A DNA stretch of 64,000 nucleotides from Tubulanus polymorphus (Eukaryota > Nemertea > Palaeonemertea > Tubulaniformes > Tubulanidae). Positions 56,836 to 64,000 of the stretch are shown in pieces. The notes below the pieces were generated by a model, which saw only the letters and a list, made by a program, of their open reading frames with translations, had not been told where the DNA came from and searched no databases. Location: NCBI RefSeq assembly GCF_964204645.1, contig NC_134029.1, positions 15,826,450 through 15,890,449 on the forward strand, given 5' to 3'. The stretch's first letter is position 1; each line of letters begins with the position of its first letter. Both the position numbers and the translations under genes were made by a program.

Positions 56836-59800
56836 GTGCTGAACTACCATCCGGGGAAGAACTCAGACAACGGACTATATGCAATCACCGATGTTGGTAA
56901 CGTGAAGATGACTCTGCTAGTCGACACGGGTGCTTGTACCCCGATAATCTCAAGCAAAGCATACACCGCTATACCGGAATCATACCGACCTCGGCTTAAA
57001 CCAACAACTCTCAGGCTACTCGGGGCTGACGGTGGCGATCTCTCTGATGACGGAAGAACGACGGTTTCGTTGACGTTCGGACAACGTAAGTTCCGTATGA
57101 GCGTTGTCGTCGCGGGCATCGGAGAAGACGGAATTCTCGGCATGGATTTTTTTGAAGAGAACTAAATCATTCCTCGATGTCGGCAATTCACTTCTAATCT
57201 GCGAAAACGAAGAGATCGTCCTCTATCCGAAGAGATCAATCGAACCAGAAGCAGAGTTCCTCGTGAGAACACTGGACAGCGTAGAGATATCCCCACGTCA
57301 CCAAGCCACAATTCCTATAACCGTTTCGGGCAGCCAGGGGATACCGATGCTAGGCGTCGTCGAGGGAACTACCAGATACGAGGGTGGTGATCTGGCAATC
57401 GCAAGAACATTAATTGACACCACAACAGGGGACACAGCGAGTTGTCTGCGCGTTATGAACTTGGGAGTCGAACCGATTGTTCTCCCTGGATCGACAGTGC
57501 TTGGCCGACTAACCGCCGTTTCTACAATCCGCGCGATGGACTCAAATGAAGAAAACACTTGTCCAGATGACGAAGACCCAAAGACAAGCGTCCCCGATCA
57601 CGTACAACAGCTGTACGAAACCAGCATCGAACGTTTGAACCCGACGGAGGCCACTCGGTTTGCGGAGCTTTTGACCAAACACTCTAACGCGTTCTCCAAA
57701 ACCGACGAGGACCTGGGACAAACGGACCTCGTGCAACACGAGGTGAATACAGGGGACCACGCCCCTATAAGACAACCACCCAGGTTACCGCCGCTCAGTA
57801 AACGGAAAGAGACCGAGGACTTGGTGCACGACATGCACAGACGAGGGTTGATCGAACGATCCCGCTCCCCTTGGTCCTCTCCGATAGTCCTAGTGACAAA
57901 AAAAGACGGAAGCACGCGGTTTTGTGTGGATTATAGGCGCCTCAACGACGTGACTACGATTGAAAGCGTAGCCATTCCCAACATCAATCGGTCGCTAGAA
58001 TGCCTAGGTGGAGCCATGTGGTTCAGTACTCTCGATTTGAACTCCGGATACTGGCAGGTGGGACTGAGTGAAACTGCCAAGGAGAAATCCGCTTTCAGCA
58101 CCCAGAGTGGCCTGTGGCAGTTTACCGTTTTACCGTTTGGTATGTCCGGAGCGCCTGGAACGTTGAACGACTTATGGAAATGGTACTTGTCGGCCTGCAG
58201 TGGGAGGTCTGTCTGATTTACTTAGACGATATACTAATATTCAGCAGTACCGTAGATGAGATGCTCGAAAGGCTGGACTTAGTCCTCACCAAACTGGAAG
58301 AAGCAGGGCTCAAATTGAAACCTCGGAAATGCTCCCTGTTTCAACAGTCTGTGGCTTTCCTCGGTCACGTAGTCAGCGCAGCCGGAATTCAGACGGACCC
58401 ATCAAAAATCGAATGTATCCAGACCTGGCCAACACCCTCCAACGTTAGAGAAGTTCGAAGTTTTCTCGGTCTCGCCACCTATTATCGACGATTCGTCCCG
58501 GGGTTTGCAAAAATAGCCAGCAGCCTTCATCATCTGACTGCTAAAGACCAGAGATTTGTTTGGACGGAGGAACACGAGTCGGCGTTTCGCAATTTGAAAG
58601 ACAGGTTGACTAGTGCACCAATACTAGCTTACCCGAACGCTACTGACCCATACGTCCTAGACTGCGACGCGAGTGCTTTTGCCATTGGCGGCGTCTTAAG
58701 CCAAGTACAGGAGGGCGAAGAAAAACCAATTGCCTACGGAAGTCGGACGCTTAATAGGGCCGAACAGAACTACTACGTAACACGCAGAGAGTTGCTGGCA
58801 GTAGTGTACTTCGTTAAGTACTACAAACACTTTCTGACCGTCCAGAACTTCCTGATACGGACCGACCATAGCGCCCTACGGTGGCTGATGAGCCTCAAGG
58901 AACCTGAAGGACAAATTGCTCGCTGGCTTGAGTCTTTGTCGTCATTCCATTTCCAGATCGAATACCGCAAGGGAACACATCACGGAAACGCAGACGGACT
59001 GTCTCGCATTCCCTGTCGACAGTGCGACAAAATTGGTTACCTCCACATGGTCCAGCACGAAGGATTCGATTCGGAAGACGACTCGACCGACACCAAACTA
59101 CAGGTTGCTTGTTCACCGCAGCATCGGCATATCCGAGTGACTAACCCGACATTCGGCGAAATCCCCGAGCCTTGGGACCTGACAGAGCTTAAGACAGCCC
59201 AATTTTAGGACGAAGATCTGAGGTGGCTCATTGAACTTCAACGCGAAGGAAAATCAAGGCCCCAGTGGCAAGATGTAGCACCAAAAAGCAATCAAGCGAA
59301 ACGCTATTGGTCTGAATGGGACTTACTTCAGATCAAGGATGGTATACTTTTCCGCGAATGTAGACCTCACCGAGGCGGGTTTTCCCAACTGGTCGTTCCC
59401 CCACCACTCCGGCGGATCGTATTCGACCAACTTCATTCTGGTCGTGTCGGGGGTCACCAAGGCATCGAGAAAACACTTTCCAAGGTGCAGCGACGGTATT
59501 TTTGGCCAGAGATGCGTGACGACATCGATCTGTGGGTGAAACAATGCGAGGTGTGTCCCCGGAAGAAACCGCCGCCGAAAAGATATCTGGCGGAGCTACA
59601 GTCATACAATGTTGGATCCCCCATGGAAAGAGTAGCGGTCGATATCATGGGCCCTCTGCAGGAAACCACGGCAGGGAACCAATACATTATAGTCATAATG
59701 GACTACTTCACGAAATGGGTAGAATGTTACGCTGTACCGGACATCGAGGCCAAGACGGTAGCTGACAAACTTGTGACCGAATTCTTCAGCCGTTTCGGAG

Positions 59801-60600
59801 TGCCGAGGGAGCTACACTCAGACCAAGGCTCAAACTTCCAGTCCCATCTCTTCCGCGAAATTTGTATCCTGCTGGGGATCCATCAAACCAGATGCAGCCC
59901 CTACCGTCCCCAAAGCGACGGTATGGTGGAACGCTTCAATCGGAGCCTTAAAACAATGTTGTCTCTAACAACAACTGACGACCCTTTTGATTGGGACTTA
60001 CAACTTCCCTACGTCTCGATGGCCTATCGTTCCGCCCGGCACGCCACTACAGAAGCGTCACCAAACTACCTGATGCTTCTGAGGGAGATCGATCTACCCC
60101 TAGATCTGATCGTCGGACTCCCTCCGAAAGATCGGTATCCTTCCGTCAGCGACTACACGGCCAGCGTACGAACCCGAATAACAACGGCACACAGAGATGC
60201 CTGCAAGGCGCTCCTGAAGAACACATCGCGACAGAAGGCACTATACGACCAAAAACGTCACGGGAAGCCGTACAACGCCAGCGACCGGGTTTGGCTCTAT
60301 CAGCCCAAATTGACCGACGGAAATCCTAATCGCAAACTCCAGTTGAACTGGACTGGGCCGTATACAGTAATGGAACGACTCTCAGATGCCCTATATGAGG
60401 TGCGGGACAAGCTGTCCAGCGCTCCTAAGATCGTTCACTTTGACCGACTTAAGCCGTATTTAGGGGTGCAATACCGATCTCTACTGAACGTCGAGCCCGT
60501 AACAGACAAACTGACGATGACAGAAGATACAGAGAGTAGACGCAAAACCAGCGGCCGTACCTGCCCGAAACGTCAACGCCCAGAATATATCTACTTGTAG
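56836..60600 (+). pseudogene. pol: Gypsy-type Pol: protease, RT, RNase H, integrase; three breaks
   Basis: In order: aspartic protease (LLVDTGACTP, then GILGMDFF), reverse transcriptase (RFCVDYRRLND, LPFGMSGAP, YLDDILIF), RNase H (LDCDASAFAIGG, TDHSALRWL), the integrase HHCC finger (H...H, CEVC), the DDE triad (VAVDIMGP, LHSDQGSNF, DGMVERFNRS) and a GPY/F module (WTGPYTV). No chromodomain. Frameshifts lie at a T7 run near 57150 and at about 58155. The second restores the first frame, and a TAG at 59206-59208 separates RNase H from integrase. The few breaks and intact motifs suggest a recent element, or base-call errors. It is expressed in the -1 frame relative to gag. Confidence 0.92.
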
Positions 60601-60660
60601 GCGTTGTCTACTGTTTAAAACAGCAAAGTAATCAATCGCTCTTTGTTCTTTTATTTTTAG

Positions 60661-60856
60661 GTCGTCAAATTTCAAATGTCGTGGTTGTCGGGACCATTTC
60701 CGTTCAGTGGAGAACCTGAAGCGCCATGAAACTAAATGCGAAGCGGTGACGCACGAGGGCGTAAAATACGAATGTAAGAAGTGCGGCCAGACGTCACCAT
60801 GGCACTTCTCAGTGCGTAATAAAGATCGCGGAGGAGGGGTGGGACCAGCCGCCTGA
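60661..60856 (+). CDS. Exon-like zinc-finger segment after pol
   Basis: Sequence right after a strong acceptor (polypyrimidine, then TTTATTTTTAG at 60660) reads SSNFKCRGCRDHFRSVENL, then KRHETKC, then YECKKCGQTSPWH, and stops at 60856. It is one C2HC/C2H2-like finger plus a CxxC. It lies only 60 bases after pol and before any 3' LTR. It could be a spliced third gene of the retroelement in the env position, or a host exon into which the element is inserted. Confidence 0.45.
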
Positions 60857-60957
60857 GATCAGCATTGAGTGCGCAGGGGACAAGAGAAAGGTGGAGTTGA
60901 CAGGTGCGGTGCGTGAAGAGAAGAGAAGGAAGAAAAAGGTAGAGAGGAATATTTGCT
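60825..60957 (+). CDS. Lys/Glu-rich frame, left part, interrupted by LINE
   Basis: Shifted one base from the finger frame: EEGWDQPPEISIECAGDKRK, then VREEKRRKKKVER, ending at the LINE junction. The composition continues on the far side of the LINE at 63784, so the LINE seems to have split one open frame. A frameshift at the ggaggaggggtgg run may link it to the finger segment. Confidence 0.4.
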
Positions 60958-60975
60958 GAATTATCTTATTCAAAA

Positions 60976-63501
60976 AAAAAGATTATCGTTGGTGTTTTGT
61001 ATCGTGCGCCTGAATCTGATTTAACAAACTTTATTAATGAATTCAATAGATTTACACATATGGTTAACAAGGAAAATTTGAATGTTATATTAATGGGTGA
61101 CTATAATATTGACTTTAGCAAAATTGGAAAAAATTCTTTGTATGAGAGTTTCATAAATATTGCGAGCTCTAATTCATTTTCACCGCTTATTAATTTACCC
61201 ACTAGAGTTACTGAGCAATCTGCTACGGTAATAGATAATATATTAATTAACTTTAGCCAAGAGTCTAAAATTTTAAGTGGAGTCTTCCTTAACGATATCA
61301 CAGATCATTACCCGATTTTTGCTGTGATGGATATTTTAAATGAGAAATATAATCCCAATTCCCCTATAATTCAGATCCGTGATATTAATCCAAGGTCAAT
61401 CGAAACATTTTCCCGATCATTGTTAGCCAGCGATTGGCAGTGTGTTTATAATAGCAATAGTCCAGAAAAGTCTTGTAACGAATTCTATAATATTGTAAAT
61501 ACGTGTTATGAAGCATGTTTTCCGGTTAAGTGTATTACACCCAAACAACACAATAAACCATGGATTACAGCAGGGATCAAAACGTCTATCAAAATTAAGG
61601 ATAAATTATATAGAAAATATATAGGTAAAAGAAGTATTGACAGCAAAGCCAAGTATTGTAAATATAGGAATTTCTTAAACTCTTTACTTAGAAAAAGTAA
61701 AGAACGTTATTACAAAGAAAAATTTTTATCGTGTCAATATGATCCTAAGGAAACCCGGAAAATAATCAATTCATTACTTAATAAGACCTAAAATAAGAAG
61801 TGTAATTCCGAGTTTTTACACAACAACAGGGTTATTACTGATGAACTAGAAATTGCAAACCAGTTCAATGATTATTTTGTAAATATTGCTTCATCTCTTG
61901 AGTCTAAAATTCCAAATTCCACTCACGATTTTAAACAATATCTTGGCGATAAAAACGACGAAAACTTTTTTCTCTCACCTACATACCCCTCAGAAGTGGA
62001 GGAAATTGTATCTAACTTACAAAGTAAACCATCGTGTGGATGTGACAATATCAGCAATAAATTACTCAAATCTATTATTTCCGCTATTTCAAGTCCCTTA
62101 ACTCATATCTTTAATTGTAGCTTTGTCACAGGTATAGTTCCCAATATTTTCAAAATCGCTTACATAACCCCTATTTACAAAATGATTGATAAGTCTTCTT
62201 TTAGTAACTATCGCCCTATTTCTGTTCTACCTTCAATTTCAAAGGTGTTGGAAAAACTTGTTTACAATCGGTTGATAAAATTTCTTGACAAATATAAAAT
62301 CTTAAATGACCGGCAGTTTGGTTTTAGAAAAAAGTACTCAACTTCCTCTGCATTAACGTACATTACTGATAAAATAGCAAACTCTCTAGATAATGGTTTA
62401 ATAACCGCTGGTGTTTTCATAGACTTATCAAAAGCATTTGACACAAGTAATCACAAAATCCTAAATTCAAAATTAGAACATTACGGTATACGTGGCATAC
62501 CATATCTCTGGTTCCAAAATTATCTAACTAATAGAAAACAAGCAGTGAAGTTCAATAACTGTTTATCCTCAACTCTCGACATTAATTCTGGTGTCCCTCA
62601 AGGCTCTATCCTAGGGCCGCTATTATTTTTGATTTATATCAACGACTGCCCTTCCTCCTGTAAAGCATTAGAGTCAATTCTTTTTGCTGATGATAGCAAC
62701 TTTTTCTACAGCCATCATGATCCAAAATTTGTCGAATACACCTTGAATTCAGAGTTGGCTAATCTCTTGCAATGGTTTCGGGCTAATAGATTGTCTGTAA
62801 ATGTAGGAAAAACCCAGTATATCATTTTTGGTAATAATGACCATATTAAACTCACCATTCGTCTGGATGACCAAATTATCAAACGTGTTGATTCTACAAA
62901 GTTTCTAGGTGTTATATTTGATCACAATTTAACCTGGAAGGAGCATATATCTTTTACGTGTAAAAAAGTATCTCGTGGAATTGGTATTATCAATAGATTA
63001 AAGTACATTTTACCTTCAGATATTCTAAAAAATCTCTACTATTGTTTCGTTCACTCACACCTACATTATGCCAATCTCATTTGGGGAAATGCCTGTAAAA
63101 TTTATTTGCAACCATTATACATCCTTCAGAAAAAAGCCCTTCGGATAATCACTCGTTCAGATTGGCTTGAACATACATCCCCGATTTTCAGGAAATTAGA
63201 AATTCTTAAACTGGATGACATTTACAGACATCAAATTGGATCGCTTGCCTTCTTAAGTATCAACCTTTTATTACCGACTATTTTCAAAGATTTTTTCATT
63301 CTCAGGAACACCCAAAATCTTCGTTCTAGTCGCAGGCCTATGGCCTTATCAATAGAATTTGCTAAATCTAAATACAAGTATACATCTATGAAAATTCAAG
63401 GAGCGAAATTCTGGAATAGTTTACCAGAGAAATTAAAATATCTAGACTCGATATCCAACTTCAAAATTCAGCTTCAGCGTTATCTTCGTTCCACTTATTA
63501 A
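60976..63501 (+). pseudogene. LINE ORF2: partial endonuclease plus reverse transcriptase
   Basis: The open frame starts with IIVGVLYRAPE of the endonuclease, then LMGDYNIDF and ITDHYPIF (catalytic Asp and His). An in-frame TAA at 61789 follows, and the frame then runs without interruption to 63501. RT motifs: YRPISVLPSISKVLEKL, GVFIDLSKAFDT, GVPQGSILGPLLFLIYIND, LFADDSNFF, FLGVIFDHNLTW. The C-terminal region ends GAKFWNSLPEKLK, typical of CR1/Jockey-group LINEs. The enzyme copies LINE RNA at a nicked target. One stop and the missing 5' half make it inactive, but the RT domain is complete. Confidence 0.92.
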
Positions 63502-63783
63502 TTATCTGTGTAATCTTTTATAACGTGCCACATTACTTTATCTGCAATTGTCTATGTATATTATGTATATTTGGTTTGTTTGGTAAACTAGGAATGAATG
63601 TGAATTGGTGTATATGTCTGCGTGTATGTGAGAGTGTATGGACGAGGGATTAGGACTAGATTAAGCCAATTATGGCTTCTCCTAATTCCTCGCATAATTT
63701 ATTGGTACATTGTTTTCCATATATTGTGTATTCATTTGTAAACTCTGTAACAATCTTTTATGCAAATAAATCATATCATATCA
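63502..63783 (+). other. LINE 3' UTR and tail
   Basis: No coding potential. It contains 'gattaggactagattaagcc' with a nearby inverted 'taattggctt...' relation ('aagccaattatggcttctcc') and ends in repeated 'atcat'. A tail of short repeats instead of poly(A) fits CR1-type LINEs. Confidence 0.6.
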
Positions 63784-64000
63784 AGGAAGAAGGTGTAACA
63801 GCAGAGATTAAGAAGAAAGAAGAGAGGAAGGAAGAAGGTGTAACGACCGAGATTAAGCAGAAAGAGAAGAGGAAGGGTGAAGGTGCGACGACACAGAATA
63901 AGAAGATAGAAGAGAGAGAAAAAGAAGGAGAGACTGAAAGCAAAGAGAAGGAGGAAAGCGTAGCGAACGAAGAGAGAGGAGCCGGAGATGGAACAGAATG
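63784..64000 (+). CDS. Lys/Glu-rich repetitive frame, right part, runs off the window
   Basis: Open from the LINE end to the last base: KEEGVTAEIKKKEERKEEGV, followed by a second, similar TTEIK unit and an acidic Glu/Gly-rich end. The purine-rich DNA is internally repeated about every 60 bases. It is probably the continuation of the frame at 60825-60957. It could be part of a retroelement accessory protein or a host low-complexity protein. A chance open frame in purine-rich DNA is also possible. Confidence 0.4.

Larger units (their letters stand above)
60970..63783 (+). mobile_element. 5'-truncated CR1/Jockey-like LINE
   Basis: It begins inside the endonuclease domain and runs to a 3' end after AATAAATCATATCATATCA. 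The insertion lies in a purine-rich coding-like stretch. No clear target duplication is seen, although both flanks are gagaggaa-like, so a short one could be hidden. Confidence 0.85.

Noticed and set aside
55721-57143. Long minus-strand frames over gag and protease
   Set aside because: Shadow frames opposite GC-rich gag/pol coding sequence. They have no domain and the gag frame is clearly real.

Overview
The window is non-coding-rich, AT-rich animal DNA that has been heavily invaded by mobile elements. I see no bacterial gene organisation. One probable host exon (a fibrillin-type C-terminus at about 15 kb), non-LTR and LTR retrotransposons, subterminal-repeat DNA elements and Polinton-type elements together suggest a metazoan, probably a marine invertebrate. 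The sequence alone does not fix the phylum.

Region by region. 1-4.1 kb is a block of interleaved dispersed repeats with degenerate ~154 bp tandem units. 8.2-12.8 kb is bounded by two inverted arrays of the 10-bp palindrome TACACGTGTA and may be one DNA element. 14.35-14.54 kb is a long (TA)n tract. 15.0-15.36 kb is the fibrillin-like last exon. 16-21.9 kb is mostly featureless with small repeats.

The core of interest is 21.9-48.4 kb, which holds three related Polinton/Maverick (adintovirus-like) copies. Copy 1 (21943-24734, + strand) is a fragment of the type B DNA polymerase gene. Copy 2 (26770-42647) is nearly complete, about 15.9 kb. It has long terminal inverted repeats capped by palindromic foldback ends. 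A left rightward arm carries a zinc-finger protein, an HNH nuclease, two small proteins, a DD34E integrase with chromodomain, and the packaging ATPase. A leftward cluster carries a second zinc-finger protein, a double-jelly-roll-type major capsid protein, coiled-coil and membrane proteins, small proteins and PolB. Copy 3 (45146-48374, reversed) is the left arm of a relative with internal deletions. All copies are decayed by in-frame stops, frameshifts and deletions. In copy 2 PolB has lost palm motifs B and C.

Between copies 2 and 3 lies a LINE (ORF1 plus the start of ORF2), cut exactly at the end of copy 2. From 53.8 kb rightwards there is a Gypsy-type LTR retrotransposon (5' LTR with CCAAT/TATA promoter, gag, protease-RT-RNase H-integrase). 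It is followed by an exon-like zinc-finger segment and a Lys/Glu-rich reading frame, which is split by a 5'-truncated CR1/Jockey-like LINE. No 3' LTR is visible before the window ends.

In copy 2 the genes make a coherent set: PolB replicates, integrase inserts, capsid and ATPase package, and short membrane and coiled-coil proteins may form accessory virion parts. Two features stand out. Each end has a palindromic terminus with a different loop. The TIR encodes the same promoter and N-terminal zinc fingers for two divergent genes.
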